A stretch of 64,000 bases of DNA from Mitsuaria sp. GD03876 (GTDB taxonomy: Bacteria > Pseudomonadota > Gammaproteobacteria > Burkholderiales > Burkholderiaceae_C): the NCBI RefSeq assembly GCF_029840635.1, contig NZ_JAOCCU010000014.1, positions 62,001 to 126,000 on the forward strand. Reading direction: 5' to 3'. Positions 10,876-20,019 of the stretch are shown in pieces (position 1 is the first letter of the stretch; each line of letters starts with the position of its first letter). The position numbers were made by a program, and so were the translations under genes. Below the pieces are notes generated by a model that ran no database searches, was not told the DNA's origin, and was given only the letters and a program-made list of their open reading frames with translations.

Positions 10876-12570
10876 ATGTCCCAAATGGAATCTTTCGCCG
10901 CCCTGTTCGAGGAATCGCTGCAGAAGTCGAACATGCGCGCCGGCGAGGTCATCTCGGCTGAAGTCGTCCGCATCGAGCACAACTTCGTGGTCGTCAATGC
11001 CGGCCTGAAGTCCGAAGCCTACGTGCCGGTCGACGAGTTCAAGAACGACCAGGGCGAAGTCGAAGTCCAAGTCGGTGATTTCATCTCGGTGGCGATCGAT
11101 GCCATCGAAAACGGCTACGGCGACACCATCCTGTCGCGCGACAAGGCCAAGCGCCTGGCCTCGTGGCTGTCGCTGGAAACCGCCCTGGAATCGGGCGATT
11201 TCGTGACCGGCACCGTCTCCGGCAAGGTCAAGGGCGGCCTGACCGTCCTGGTCAACGGCATCCGCGCCTTCCTGCCCGGTTCGCTGCTCGACACCCGCCC
11301 GGTGAAGGACATGAGCCCGTTCGAGGGCAAGACCATGGAGTTCAAGGTCATCAAGCTGGACCGCAAGCGCAACAACGTTGTGCTGTCGCGTCGCGCGGTG
11401 GTCGAGGCTTCGATGGGTGAAGAGCGCGCCAAGCTGCTGGAGACGCTGACCGAAGGCGCCATCGTCAACGGCGTGGTCAAGAACATCACCGAATACGGTG
11501 CGTTCGTGGACCTGGGCGGCATCGACGGCCTGCTGCACATCACCGACATGGCCTGGCGCCGTGTCCGTCACCCGAGCGAAGTGGTGACGGTCGGTCAAGA
11601 GCTGACCGCCAAGGTCCTGAAGTTCGACGCCGAGAAGAACCGTGTCTCGCTGGGCCTGAAGCAGCTGGGCGACGATCCGTGGTTCGGCGTGTCGCGCCGC
11701 TACCCGGCCAACACCCGCCTGTTCGGCAAGGTCACCAACATCGCCGACTACGGCGCGTTCGTCGAGATCGAGCCGGGCATCGAAGGCCTGGTGCACGTCT
11801 CCGAAATGGACTGGACCAACAAGAACGTGGCGCCCTCGAAGGTCGTCTCGCTGGGCGACGAAGTGGAAGTCATGGTCCTGGAGATCGACGAAGACAAGCG
11901 TCGCATCTCGCTGGGCATGAAGCAGTGCCGCGCCAACCCGTGGGAAGAGTTCGCCGAGAACGTCAAGCGTGGCGACCGCGTCAAGGGCCCGATCAAGTCG
12001 ATCACCGACTTCGGCGTGTTCGTGGGCCTGGCCCAGGGCATCGACGGCCTGGTGCACCTGTCCGACCTGTCGTGGAACGAGCCGGGTGAAACCGCCGTCC
12101 GCAACTACAAGAAGGGCCAGGAAGTCGACGCGATCGTGCTGGCCGTGGACGTCGAGCGCGAGCGCATCTCGCTGGGCATCAAGCAGCTGGACGGCGACCC
12201 GTTCACCACCTACGTCTCGGTCAACGACCGTGGCATGTCGGTGACCGGCAAGGTCAAGACCGTCGACCCGCGCGGCGCCGAGATCGAGCTGGCCGACGAC
12301 GTCACCGGCTACCTGCGCGCTTCGGAAATCTCGCGCGACCGCGTGGAAGACGCCCGCAACGTGCTGAAGGAAGGCGACGAGGTCACGGCCGTGATCATCA
12401 ACGTCGACCGCAAGTCGCGTGGCATCCAGCTGTCGATCAAGGCCAAGGACAACGCCGACGAGCAGCAAGCCATGCAGCGCCTGTCGCAGTCCAACGAGCG
12501 CGAGAACGCCGGCACGACCAGCCTGGGCGCCCTGCTGCGCGCCAAGCTGGACAACCAGAACAACGGCTGA
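10876..12570 (+). CDS. rpsA: 30S ribosomal protein S1
   Basis: mRNA-binding ribosomal protein needed for initiation on most messages. 564 residues from the ATG at 10876, which has an AAGGAAAT Shine-Dalgarno six bases upstream; the frame is open further upstream, but the extension (ALCLARK) is not S1-like. It contains six S1/OB repeats. The first two are the ribosome-binding pair, and the later ones show the repeated [32 protein letters not shown] and [19 protein letters not shown] pattern. The C-terminal tail is short. S1 commonly represses its own translation; the stem-loop at 10721-10761 is a candidate for this. A strong terminator follows at 12691-12722. Confidence 0.98.
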   Translation: MSQMESFAALFEESLQKSNMRAGEVISAEVVRIEHNFVVVNAGLKSEAYVPVDEFKNDQGEVEVQVGDFISVAIDAIENGYGDTILSRDKAKRLASWLSLETALESGDFVTGTVSGKVKGGLTVLVNGIRAFLPGSLLDTRPVKDMSPFEGKTMEFKVIKLDRKRNNVVLSRRAVVEASMGEERAKLLETLTEGAIVNGVVKNITEYGAFVDLGGIDGLLHITDMAWRRVRHPSEVVTVGQELTAKVLKFDAEKNRVSLGLKQLGDDPWFGVSRRYPANTRLFGKVTNIADYGAFVEIEPGIEGLVHVSEMDWTNKNVAPSKVVSLGDEVEVMVLEIDEDKRRISLGMKQCRANPWEEFAENVKRGDRVKGPIKSITDFGVFVGLAQGIDGLVHLSDLSWNEPGETAVRNYKKGQEVDAIVLAVDVERERISLGIKQLDGDPFTTYVSVNDRGMSVTGKVKTVDPRGAEIELADDVTGYLRASEISRDRVEDARNVLKEGDEVTAVIINVDRKSRGIQLSIKAKDNADEQQAMQRLSQSNERENAGTTSLGALLRAKLDNQNNG

Positions 12571-12690
12571 TCCTGATGTCCGGGCGCTGCGCGCAGCGCC
12601 CGGCCTCAAGACAATCCCTTGTTCTGGTCGGCGGCGGGCTGGGTTAGCCTGCCTGCCGCAGATCCGCTCAACGACGCGACACGCGTTTCG

Positions 12691-12722
12691 ACAGGCTCGC
12701 TCCGCAGCGAGCCTGTTTTTCT
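12691..12722 (+). terminator. Strong intrinsic terminator after rpsA
   Basis: An 11-bp perfect stem (12691-12701 with 12706-12716) has a CCGC loop and is followed by TTTTTCTT. A second perfect hairpin without a T-run lies just after the rpsA stop (CCGGGCGCTG / CAGCGCCCGG, 12580-12603). The terminator ends only 16 bases before the preferred ihfB start. Confidence 0.85.
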
Positions 12723-12738
12723 TCAGATGCCGACGACC

Positions 12739-13056
12739 ATGACCCGATCCGACCTGGTGGCCCACTTGTCCGAGCGCTTCGGCCAGCTCACGCAGCGAGA
12801 CACCGAGTTCGCGGTCAAGACCATCCTGGACGCGATGTCCGACGCGCTGGCCCGGGGCCACCGCATCGAGATCCGCGGTTTCGGGAGCTTCTCGATCAAC
12901 CGCCGCCCGCCGCGCATGGGCCGCAACCCGCGCAGCGGCGAGCAGGTGCTGATCCCCGAGAAGCTGGTGCCGCACTTCAAGCCGGGCAAGGCCCTGCGCG
13001 AGGCGGTGGACGCCCAGTTGCCGGTCCTGGAGGACGACGACCAGCAGGCCGCGTGA
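12739..13056 (+). CDS. ihfB: Integration host factor subunit beta
   Basis: DNA-bending nucleoid protein that pairs with IhfA. 105 residues from the ATG at 12739 ([10 protein letters not shown], the usual family start); an in-frame ATG four codons upstream (12727) would add MPTT. The DNA-binding arm has [21 protein letters not shown], and the intercalating-proline segment GRNPRSGE is present, then [14 protein letters not shown]. The C-terminal tail is longer and more acidic than in E. coli. No obvious Shine-Dalgarno precedes either ATG, and a strong terminator sits immediately upstream, so expression must use readthrough or a promoter within that terminator region. Its own terminator follows. 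Confidence 0.95.
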   Translation: MTRSDLVAHLSERFGQLTQRDTEFAVKTILDAMSDALARGHRIEIRGFGSFSINRRPPRMGRNPRSGEQVLIPEKLVPHFKPGKALREAVDAQLPVLEDDDQQAA

Positions 13057-13078
13057 GGCCCGCCTCGCCCCTGCCGAC

Positions 13079-13108
13079 GAGCGCCGCGATCCGCGGCGCT
13101 TTTTTTTC
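13079..13108 (+). terminator. Intrinsic terminator after ihfB
   Basis: GCGCCGCG (13081-13088) pairs with CGCGGCGC (13092-13099), followed by a run of eight T. It ends the rpsA/ihfB block. Confidence 0.9.
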
Positions 13109-13201
13109 GTCCGCGCGGTCCGGAGCATCCGGAAGGATCCTCCCTGCCGAACGTCACGGCTTGGGCGAACCGTACCCCGCACGCGCCTAGAATCGCCCCC
13201 C

Positions 13202-13501
13202 ATGCGAATCCTGGTCTGGCTCTTCCGAGCATTCCTGTTCTTCTGCCTGTTCGCCTTCGCGCTGAACAACAGCCAGGAGGTCGTCGTGCACTGGTTCTTC
13301 GGCCAGGCCTGGCGTTCTCCGCTGGTGATCGTGGTGCTGCTGACCTTCGGGCTCGGCTGCGCCTTCGGCGTGCTGGCGATGGTTCCGGCCTGGTGGCGCC
13401 ACAAACGTGCCGCCGCGCGCTCGCTCCCTCCGGCGGACGACGTCCCGCCGACGGCCGCGGCGTCTTCCGCCACCGACCCCAAGATCCCCGATGGAATTTG
13501 A
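13202..13501 (+). CDS. lapA: LapA-family inner-membrane protein (lipopolysaccharide assembly protein A)
   Basis: 99 residues with two membrane segments: WLFRAFLFFCLFAFAL, and LVIVVLLTFGLGCAFGVLAM after the LapA-typical NNSQEVVVHWFFG loop. The cytoplasmic tail is Ala/Pro/Ser-rich. In enterobacteria LapA acts with LapB in controlling LPS assembly and LpxC turnover. The gene overlaps lapB by eleven bases, and this context makes the assignment firm. The tail beyond residue 70 is low in complexity and not conserved in the family. Confidence 0.85.
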   Translation: MRILVWLFRAFLFFCLFAFALNNSQEVVVHWFFGQAWRSPLVIVVLLTFGLGCAFGVLAMVPAWWRHKRAAARSLPPADDVPPTAAASSATDPKIPDGI

Positions 13502-14648
13502 TCTCAGCTGGCTGCTGATCGGCATCCCCCTGGTCTTCGGCCTGGGCTGGCTCGCCTCGAAGCTGGACTCGCGCCAGTGGAAGCGCGAGCAGCGCGACGC
13601 GCCGCGCGCCTACTTCAAGGGCCTCAACCTGCTGCTCAACGAACAGCAGGACAAGGCGATCGACGCCTTCATCGAGGCGGTGCAGGCCGACCCCGACACC
13701 TCGGAGCTGCACTTCGCGCTGGGCAACCTGTTCCGCCGCCGCGGCGAGTATGAACGCGCAGTGCGGGTGCACCAGCACCTGCTCTCGCGCGGCGACCTGC
13801 CCAAGTCCGAGCGCGACCGCGCCCAGTACGCGCTGGCGCAGGACTTCTTCAAGGCCGGGCTGTTCGACCGCGCCGAAACCGCCTACGAGGCGCTCAAGGG
13901 CACGGCCTTCGACCACGACGCGGCGCTGGCGCTGCTGTCGCTGTACGAGCGCTCGCGCGAGTGGGCCAAGGCGGCGGAGGTGTCCGAGCAGCTCGAGGCC
14001 GCCGGCACCGGCAGCTTCGCGGGCCGCATCGCCAACTACTGGTGCGAGCTGGCGCTGGAGGCGCAGGCCCACCAGGACGAGGCGCAGGCGCGCCGCTGGC
14101 TGGACCAGGCGCGCGAGCGCGCGCCGCAGTCGGCCCGGGCCTACGTGCTGCTGGGCCAGATGCTGGCGCGCCAGGGCGACCAGTCCGGCGCGATGGCGAT
14201 CTACGGCGAGCTGCTGAAGGCCAATCCGGACGCGTTCAACCTGGTCGCGCGCGACTATGCCCAGGCCGCGCAGGCCACCGGCACCGTCGCGCAGGCGCAG
14301 GCGCTGATCGAGGCCCAGTACCGCCGCCATCCGAGCATGGCGCTGCTGCAGGCGATCGCGCTGCTGGAGCCCGCGCCCGAGTCGCAGCGCCGCCGGCTGG
14401 CCGAGCACCTGCGCGTCGAGCCGGCGCTGTCGGCCGCGACGCAGCTGCTGCAGCAGAGCCAGGCGCGCCAGCAGCCGCTCAACGAGGACGAGGCGCAACT
14501 GGTCGGCACCGCGCTGCAGCGCGCCGTGCGGCCGTTGCAGCGCTACCGCTGCGCCGCCTGCGGCTTCGAGTCCCAGCACTATTTCTGGCAATGCCCGGGC
14601 TGCCTCAGCTGGGACAGCTATCCCCCGCGTCACGTCGAAGAGCTCTGA
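13491..14648 (+). CDS. lapB: Lipopolysaccharide assembly protein LapB (TPR protein)
   Basis: 385 residues. An N-terminal membrane anchor (LSWLLIGIPLVFGLGWLASKLD) is followed by a cytoplasmic TPR array starting at AYFKGLNLLLNEQQDKAIDAFIEAV and running to about residue 340. The C-terminal rubredoxin-like metal site has the paired cysteines YRCAACGF and WQCPGCLSWDS. This architecture matches LapB (YciM), which couples LPS synthesis to FtsH-mediated LpxC degradation. The ATG at 13491 lies inside the end of lapA. The glycosyltransferase genes that follow fit an LPS/polysaccharide role for the whole block. Confidence 0.93.
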   Translation: MEFDLSWLLIGIPLVFGLGWLASKLDSRQWKREQRDAPRAYFKGLNLLLNEQQDKAIDAFIEAVQADPDTSELHFALGNLFRRRGEYERAVRVHQHLLSRGDLPKSERDRAQYALAQDFFKAGLFDRAETAYEALKGTAFDHDAALALLSLYERSREWAKAAEVSEQLEAAGTGSFAGRIANYWCELALEAQAHQDEAQARRWLDQARERAPQSARAYVLLGQMLARQGDQSGAMAIYGELLKANPDAFNLVARDYAQAAQATGTVAQAQALIEAQYRRHPSMALLQAIALLEPAPESQRRRLAEHLRVEPALSAATQLLQQSQARQQPLNEDEAQLVGTALQRAVRPLQRYRCAACGFESQHYFWQCPGCLSWDSYPPRHVEEL

Positions 14649-14658
14649 TCCCGTCCCG

Positions 14659-15429
14659 ATGAATACCCCGATGAGCCCCGCCCCGACGGCCGCGAGCGAC
14701 CGCGTGATCCTCTGCATGAAGTGGGGGACCAAGTACGGCCCCGAGTACGTCAACCGCCTCTACGCGATGGTGCGCCGGCACCTGCGCGGCGACTTCCGCT
14801 TCGTCTGCCTGACCGATCGCGGCGACGGCGTGCGGCCGGAGGTCGAATGCCTGCCGATCCCGCCGCTGGACCTGCCGCCCGGCAGCCCCGAGCGCGGCTG
14901 GACCAAGCTGACCACCTTCAGCGACGACCTGGTCGACAAGTACGGCCTGCGCGGCACCGCCCTCTTCCTGGACCTGGACGTGGTGATCGTCGACGACATC
15001 ACGCCCTTCTTCGAGGTGCCCGGCGAGTTCCTCATCATTCACGACTGGAAGCGCCCGTGGCGCATCACCGGCAACTCGTCGGTCTACCGCTTCACGCTGG
15101 GCGCGCATCCGGAGGTGCTGGCCAAGTTCCGGCGCGAGTTCGACGCGATCCGCCGGCAGTTCCGCAACGAGCAGGCCTACCTCTCCGACGAGATGCACAA
15201 GAAGGGCCTGCTGACCTACTGGGACGCGCGCTGGTGCGCGAGCTTCAAGTACCACAGCATCCCGCGCTGGCCGCTGAACTACTTCCAGGCGCCCTTCATC
15301 CCCGACGGCGCCCGCATCCTGATCTTCCACGGCGTCATGAACCCGCCCGACGCGCTGGCCGGCCGCAGCAACGGCAACTGGCGCCGTCCCAAGCCGGCGC
15401 CCTGGATCGCCGACCATTGGCACGAGTGA
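14659..15429 (+). CDS. Putative glycosyltransferase (GT-A-like, DxD-type)
   Basis: 256 residues, soluble. The N-terminal part reads VILCMKWGTKYGPEYVNRLY, then a strand leading to ALFLDLDVVIVDDI, a DxD-like metal/nucleotide-sugar motif, followed by an acceptor-side region rich in W and D (HDWKRPWRITGNSSVYRF). This pattern resembles GT8/GT32-like enzymes, but I cannot place it in a family with certainty. It begins ten bases after lapB and ends ten bases before a GT2 gene, so it is probably in one operon with them and involved in envelope glycan assembly. The donor sugar is unknown. Confidence 0.6.
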   Translation: MNTPMSPAPTAASDRVILCMKWGTKYGPEYVNRLYAMVRRHLRGDFRFVCLTDRGDGVRPEVECLPIPPLDLPPGSPERGWTKLTTFSDDLVDKYGLRGTALFLDLDVVIVDDITPFFEVPGEFLIIHDWKRPWRITGNSSVYRFTLGAHPEVLAKFRREFDAIRRQFRNEQAYLSDEMHKKGLLTYWDARWCASFKYHSIPRWPLNYFQAPFIPDGARILIFHGVMNPPDALAGRSNGNWRRPKPAPWIADHWHE

Positions 15430-15439
15430 GGGCCCCGCG

Positions 15440-16489
15440 ATGAACGCCCCCATCGAGACATCCGGCCGCGGCCCCTGGCTGTCGGTGCTGATCCCGGTCC
15501 ACAACGTCAAGGACTACCTGCGCGAATGCCTCGCGTCGGTGCTCGCGCAAGCGGATGCCGGCGTCGAGGTGCTGATGGTCGACGACTGCTCCACCGACGG
15601 CTCCGACGCGCTGGTGCGCGCGCTGGTGGCGGAGCACGCGCAGGGCCCGGTGCGGGTGCACGGCCTGTTCCATGCGCAGAACCTGGGCCTGTCCGGCGCC
15701 CGCAACACGATGCTGCAGGCCGCGCGCGGCGACTACGTCTGGTTCCTCGACTCCGACGACTACCTCATGCCCGGCGCGATCCCGCGCCTGCGCGAGATCG
15801 TCCAGGCGCACGCGCCCGCGCTGGTGCTGTGCGACTTCTTCATGCTGCGCGAGCGGATGAAGCTCAAGCACCGGCTGCGCGGCGAGCTGCACCGCCGCAC
15901 CTTCACCGGCCCGGCGCGCCAGCTGCTGCGCGACCCGTCGTTGCTGATGCGCGGACTGTTCGAAGGCGGCCAGATGCACAGCTGGTCCAAGATCGCGCGG
16001 CGCAGCGTCTGGGGCGAGCAACTGCGCTTCCCGGTCGGCCGCTACTTCGAGGACATGGCCACGACGCCCTTCCTCGCGTTGCTGGCCGACAGCGCCTGGT
16101 ACGAGCCGGCGGTGTGGGTCGCCTACCGGCAGCGCGCGGGCTCCATCCTGGCCACGCCCAACCTGACCAAGGCCGAGCACCTGGCCCATGCGCTGGCCAA
16201 CCTGCGCGAGGCCGCGGCGGGCACGGCGCTCGAGGAGGACACGCTGTTCGCCTGGGCCCATTTCGCGGCGCGCAACTTCATCGGGGCGTCCCGCATGGCC
16301 GACAAGGCCTTGCCCGACGGCTGCGCCGACGCGGTCGCGATGTTCCGCGACGCGTTCGAGGAAGCGTCCCCGATCCCGCTGAACGAGCTGGACCGCGCCT
16401 ACAAGCGCCGCGGCTGGTGGGTCCGCGCGATGCGGCTGCGCCACTGGCTGCGACGCGCCGAAGGCCGGACCACGGCGGCGGCGACCTGA
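15440..16489 (+). CDS. Glycosyltransferase family 2
   Basis: 349 residues. The N-terminal GT2 fold has WLSVLIPVHNVKDYLRECLASVL, then EVLMVDDCSTDGSD (nucleotide-sugar site), NLGLSGARNTML and YVWFLDSDDYLMP with the DSDD metal motif. The C-terminal ~130 residues are helical and Arg-rich, without an obvious transmembrane segment. It is co-directional with, and ten bases behind, the preceding glycosyltransferase-like gene. Likely job: transfer of a sugar in LPS core or O-antigen synthesis; specificity cannot be read from the sequence. A terminator follows. Confidence 0.85.
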   Translation: MNAPIETSGRGPWLSVLIPVHNVKDYLRECLASVLAQADAGVEVLMVDDCSTDGSDALVRALVAEHAQGPVRVHGLFHAQNLGLSGARNTMLQAARGDYVWFLDSDDYLMPGAIPRLREIVQAHAPALVLCDFFMLRERMKLKHRLRGELHRRTFTGPARQLLRDPSLLMRGLFEGGQMHSWSKIARRSVWGEQLRFPVGRYFEDMATTPFLALLADSAWYEPAVWVAYRQRAGSILATPNLTKAEHLAHALANLREAAAGTALEEDTLFAWAHFAARNFIGASRMADKALPDGCADAVAMFRDAFEEASPIPLNELDRAYKRRGWWVRAMRLRHWLRRAEGRTTAAAT

Positions 16490-16506
16490 CGCCCCGCCCC
16501 TCGAAC

Positions 16507-16532
16507 GAACGCCGGCTCACGCCGGCGTTTTC
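16507..16532 (+). terminator. Terminator between convergent glycosyltransferase genes
   Basis: AACGCCGGC (16508-16516), loop TCAC, GCCGGCGTT (16521-16529), then TT. It closes the lapA-GT2 run; it may also act for the minus-strand gene ending at 16584, though that side lacks a good T-run. Confidence 0.65.
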
Positions 16533-16583
16533 ATGTCGGAACCGCGCCTTCGGAACGATCGGCGCCGATGGAACCGACGGCGC

Positions 16584-17720
16584 TCAGAGCGCCAGCAGCA
16601 TGGCCTCGTAGCGCCGCATCATGAGGTCGACGCCGTGCTCCTCGATCGCCCGCGCGCGCGCCGCGGCACCCAGCCGCGCGGCCAGCGCCGGATCGCGCAG
16701 CAGGCGTTCCAGCGCGCCGGCCAGCGCCTCGGGATCGGCCTCCGGCACCAGCAAGCCGGTGCGTCCGTCCTCCAGCACGCCCTCCACGCCAGGCACCAGC
16801 GACGCGACGCAGGCGCAGCCGGCAGCCATCGCCTCCAGCAGCGCCAGCGGCATGCCTTCCCAATGCGTGGACAGCACGAAGATCCGCTGGCTCATCAGCA
16901 GGCCGGGGATGTCGCCGTGATGGCCGAGGAAGCGCACCTGGTCGTCCAGGCCCAGTTGACGGGTCAGCCGCTCGGTGGCCCGGCGATAGGCCTCCTTGCC
17001 GCCGCCCGCGAGGTACAGCGGTGGCCGCAGGCCGCGCTCGCGCAGCAGCGCCAGCGCCCGCACCAGCGTGCGCGGATCCTTCTGCCGCGCGAAGCGGGCC
17101 GACATCACGATGCCGGCTTCGCGCGTGTCGGCCGGGTGCTGGTCCGCGGCCGCGAATCGATCCAGACGGATGCCGTTGGGAATCGCCAGCGTCTTGTCCT
17201 CGGGCATGCCCAGGTCCACCAGCCGCCGCCGCACGCCCTCGGACACGCCGACCAGCCGCGCGCTCGACGCGCTGAGCCGGCGCGCCTGCGCGCGCTTGCA
17301 GCGGGTGTAGCGCTCGCGGGAGTTGTGCTCGACCTGCACCAGCGCCGGCACCCCGGCCAGGCGTCCGGCGCGACGGCCGAGCAGGTGCTCGGGGAAGCCA
17401 TGGGCCATCACGACGTCGGGGCGCAACTGCTCGCACAGCCGGCGCAGCGACCAGATCGTGGCCAGGTGCGCCCAGCCCGGCACGACATGCACCGGCAGCC
17501 CCTGCTCGCGCAGCGCCGCGATGCGGGCGAGCTTGGTCGGGTTCTCGGTCCGCATCTTGCGGCGCAGCACCAGGATGGGCTCGATGGTCTCGCTGCGGAG
17601 CTGGGCCAGGCAGAGGTCGACGGCCACCTGCGTGGCCCCCGAGAAGCCGCCGGTGACGAAGTGCAGCACCCGTCGGCGAGGGGCCTGTTGACTCGGGGCG
17701 CTGGGGGGAGACAGGGACAT
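16584..17720 (-). CDS. Glycosyltransferase family 4 (GT-B fold)
   Basis: 378 residues from the ATG at 17720; a GTG 54 bases upstream would extend it, but its Shine-Dalgarno spacing is poor. The N-terminal half has HFVTGGFSGATQVAVDLCLAQ, typical of GT4 acceptor domains. The C-terminal donor domain has VMSARFARQKDPRTLVRAL, LYLAGGGKE, VRFLGHHGDIPGLL and the EX7E-like HWEGMPLALLEAMAAG. It is transcribed away from glf across a 168-bp divergent region and converges on the GT2 gene. The substrate is unknown; surface polysaccharide assembly is inferred from neighbours. Confidence 0.88.
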   Translation of the reverse strand: MSLSPPSAPSQQAPRRRVLHFVTGGFSGATQVAVDLCLAQLRSETIEPILVLRRKMRTENPTKLARIAALREQGLPVHVVPGWAHLATIWSLRRLCEQLRPDVVMAHGFPEHLLGRRAGRLAGVPALVQVEHNSRERYTRCKRAQARRLSASSARLVGVSEGVRRRLVDLGMPEDKTLAIPNGIRLDRFAAADQHPADTREAGIVMSARFARQKDPRTLVRALALLRERGLRPPLYLAGGGKEAYRRATERLTRQLGLDDQVRFLGHHGDIPGLLMSQRIFVLSTHWEGMPLALLEAMAAGCACVASLVPGVEGVLEDGRTGLLVPEADPEALAGALERLLRDPALAARLGAAARARAIEEHGVDLMMRRYEAMLLAL

Positions 17721-17888
17721 CGGGGCAGTGTATGCGGGGCACGTTCGGTTACCGGCGAGGAACGGGCCGGGCACGTCCCCTGCTTTGAAAACCCCCGGTA
17801 AAGCCGGGTTGTTTCCGGCAACCTCGCCGGAGCACGGCGTTCACAATCCGTTCACTCGAGAGCAGGAGGCCGCCCGCCGGGCGCCATC

Positions 17889-18992
17889 ATGAAGACTGAT
17901 TACCTGATCGTGGGCGCCGGATTCGCCGGCTCGGTGTGCGCCCGGGTGCTGGCCGACGCCGGCAAGACCGTCCACCTGATCGACAAGCGGCCGCACATCG
18001 GCGGCAACGCCTACGACGAACGCGACGCCCACGGCGTGCTGATCCATCCGTACGGGCCGCACATCTTCCACACGAACGCGAAGAAGGTCTTCGAATACCT
18101 CTCGCGCTTCACCACCTGGCGCTTCTACGAGCATCGCGTGCTCGCCAAGGTGGGCGAGCAGCTGCTGCCGATCCCGATCAACCGCACCACGATCAACACG
18201 CTCTACGGCCTGTCGCTGACCGAGGACGAGGTGCAGGGCTACCTGGAGACGGTGCGCGAGCCCCGCGACCCGATCCAGACCAGCGAGGACGTGGTGCTGA
18301 ACTCGGTCGGCCGCGACCTGTGCGACAAGTTCTTCCGCGGCTACACCCGCAAGCAGTGGGGGCTGGACCTGTCGCAGCTGTCGGCGGGCGTGGCGGCGCG
18401 CATCCCGACGCGCAGCAACGACGACGACCGCTACTTCGGCGACACCTTCCAGTTCATGCCGGCCGACGGCTACACCGCGATGTTCGAGCGGATGCTGGAC
18501 CACCCGGCGATCACGGTGCGCACCGGCGTCGACTTCCAGGCGGTGCGCGCCGAGTTCCCCGGCGTGCACATCATCTACACCGGTCCGATCGACGCCTTCT
18601 TCGACCACTGCCACGGCCACCTGCCCTACCGCAGCCTGCGCTTCGACCACGAGCACCTGCCGGCGACGGCGCAGATCCAGCCCGTGGGCACGGTGAACTA
18701 CCCGAACGACCACGAGTACACCCGCATCACCGAGTTCAAGCACCTGACCGGCGAGACCCATCCGGGGACCTCGATCGTGCGCGAGTACCCGCAGGCCGAA
18801 GGCGACCCGTACTACCCGGTGCCGCGGCCCGAGAACGAGGCGCTCTACAAGCAGTACGCGGCGATGGCGGAGCGGGCCGAGGGCGTGACCTTCGTCGGCC
18901 GGCTGGCGCAGTACCGCTACTACAACATGGACCAGATCGTGGCGGCCGCGCTGAAGACGGCGCAGGACCTGCTGGAGCCGTCCGAGGGCTGA
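17889..18992 (+). CDS. glf: UDP-galactopyranose mutase
   Basis: FAD-dependent ring contraction of UDP-galactopyranose to UDP-galactofuranose, the donor for galactofuranose in surface glycans. 367 residues. The FAD-binding N-terminus reads YLIVGAGFAGSVCARVLADAG, followed by RPHIGGNAYDE and YGPHIFHTNAKKVFEYL; RKQWGLDLSQLS and the substrate-site TGPIDAFFDH complete the family pattern. A GCAGGAGG sequence lies about 17 bases before the ATG, separated by a foldable GC-rich stretch, so the effective spacing may be shorter in the mRNA. Its presence predicts galactofuranose in this organism's polysaccharide. Confidence 0.96.
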   Translation: MKTDYLIVGAGFAGSVCARVLADAGKTVHLIDKRPHIGGNAYDERDAHGVLIHPYGPHIFHTNAKKVFEYLSRFTTWRFYEHRVLAKVGEQLLPIPINRTTINTLYGLSLTEDEVQGYLETVREPRDPIQTSEDVVLNSVGRDLCDKFFRGYTRKQWGLDLSQLSAGVAARIPTRSNDDDRYFGDTFQFMPADGYTAMFERMLDHPAITVRTGVDFQAVRAEFPGVHIIYTGPIDAFFDHCHGHLPYRSLRFDHEHLPATAQIQPVGTVNYPNDHEYTRITEFKHLTGETHPGTSIVREYPQAEGDPYYPVPRPENEALYKQYAAMAERAEGVTFVGRLAQYRYYNMDQIVAAALKTAQDLLEPSEG

Positions 18993-19022
18993 ACCGCCGT
19001 CCCACCGAGGCATGATGGCGGG

Positions 19023-19895
19023 ATGAGCGTTTATTCCGAAGACCGGCCGCGCGACGCGGTCCGGCGCCCCGCCGTGCTGGTGTCCTGGGACGGCGAGAGC
19101 CTGCCCCTGGCGCTGGTGCACCAGGACGCGGCGCCCGAATTCGACTGGATCCTGTTCGACTACACCGGCCGCCAGGCTCCCGGCGCGCGGGTGCTGCGCG
19201 ACCAGCCCACGGTCGTGCTGTCCGCGAAGACCGAGTGCAAGGGCGAGATCTTCAAGCACCTGTCCGACCACCTCGCCGCGACCGCCGCGGACCCGGTGGC
19301 CGGTCCCTGGCCCGAGTACATCGGCGTGATCGACGACGACATCCTGATCTCGGTCGGCCAGATCAACGCCGCGCTGCACCTGGCGCGCTGCGAGCGGCTG
19401 GACATCTTCTCGCCCTCGCTGAGCCACGACAGCCCGTACTCCCACCACTGGATGCGGCACCAGCCCAACCGGATCTACCGCGAGGTCGACTGGGTCGAGG
19501 TCATGATGCCCTTCTACCGCGGCGACCTGTTCATGGCCGCGCGGGAGCACTACCAGGACAACATCTCGTCCTGGGGGCTGGACCGCTTCATGATCCCGGC
19601 GCTGCAGCAGCTGCGCGGCCAGACCCGCACGGCGTTGCTGGACGCGGTCATGGCCAGCCACCGGCGTCCGGTCACCAGCGGCGAGAAGGTCTACCGCAAC
19701 GGCCGCACCGCCTGGCAGGAGCGCCAGATCCTGCGCCAGGCCAGCATCGAGCTGATCCAGCGCGAGGCGCCCGAGCTGGTCCGCAGCCCGTGGTACCACC
19801 GCACCTTCGTGGCGCGCGAGACGCCCAACAAGTGGATCCGCTGGAAGCGCCGCACGGCGCGCGTGATCGCCGACTGGCTCGACTCGTCGAGCTGA
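19023..19895 (+). CDS. Uncharacterised DUF707-like protein, possible glycosyltransferase
   Basis: 290 residues, soluble, no signal peptide. Visible motifs are PAVLVSWDGESLPLAL near the N-terminus, YIGVIDDDILISVGQIN (a DDD stretch like a metal/nucleotide-sugar site) and SSWGLDRFMIPAL, with a basic C-terminus. The DDD plus WGLD pattern recalls DUF707-type proteins, which have a glycosyltransferase-like fold, but the match is from memory and loose. The gene starts 30 bp after glf and precedes msbA, so a role in modifying or building the surface polysaccharide is the best guess. Confidence 0.5.
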   Translation: MSVYSEDRPRDAVRRPAVLVSWDGESLPLALVHQDAAPEFDWILFDYTGRQAPGARVLRDQPTVVLSAKTECKGEIFKHLSDHLAATAADPVAGPWPEYIGVIDDDILISVGQINAALHLARCERLDIFSPSLSHDSPYSHHWMRHQPNRIYREVDWVEVMMPFYRGDLFMAAREHYQDNISSWGLDRFMIPALQQLRGQTRTALLDAVMASHRRPVTSGEKVYRNGRTAWQERQILRQASIELIQREAPELVRSPWYHRTFVARETPNKWIRWKRRTARVIADWLDSSS

Positions 19896-20019
19896 ACCCC
19901 GCGGCACGCGCCGGCGCCCGGCGGTGCCGGCGCGGGGCGCGACTCCGGCACAATCGCCGCTTCCTCCCTTCGATCTCCTGGCTGGATGCGGCGCCCCGCG
20001 CGCGGCGCCGGCCTGCGCC

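Noticed and set aside
17774-17790. GTG start for the GT4 gene with an adjacent AGGGGAC
   Set aside because: Spacing to the GTG is too short and the added residues are not family-like; ATG at 17720 preferred.
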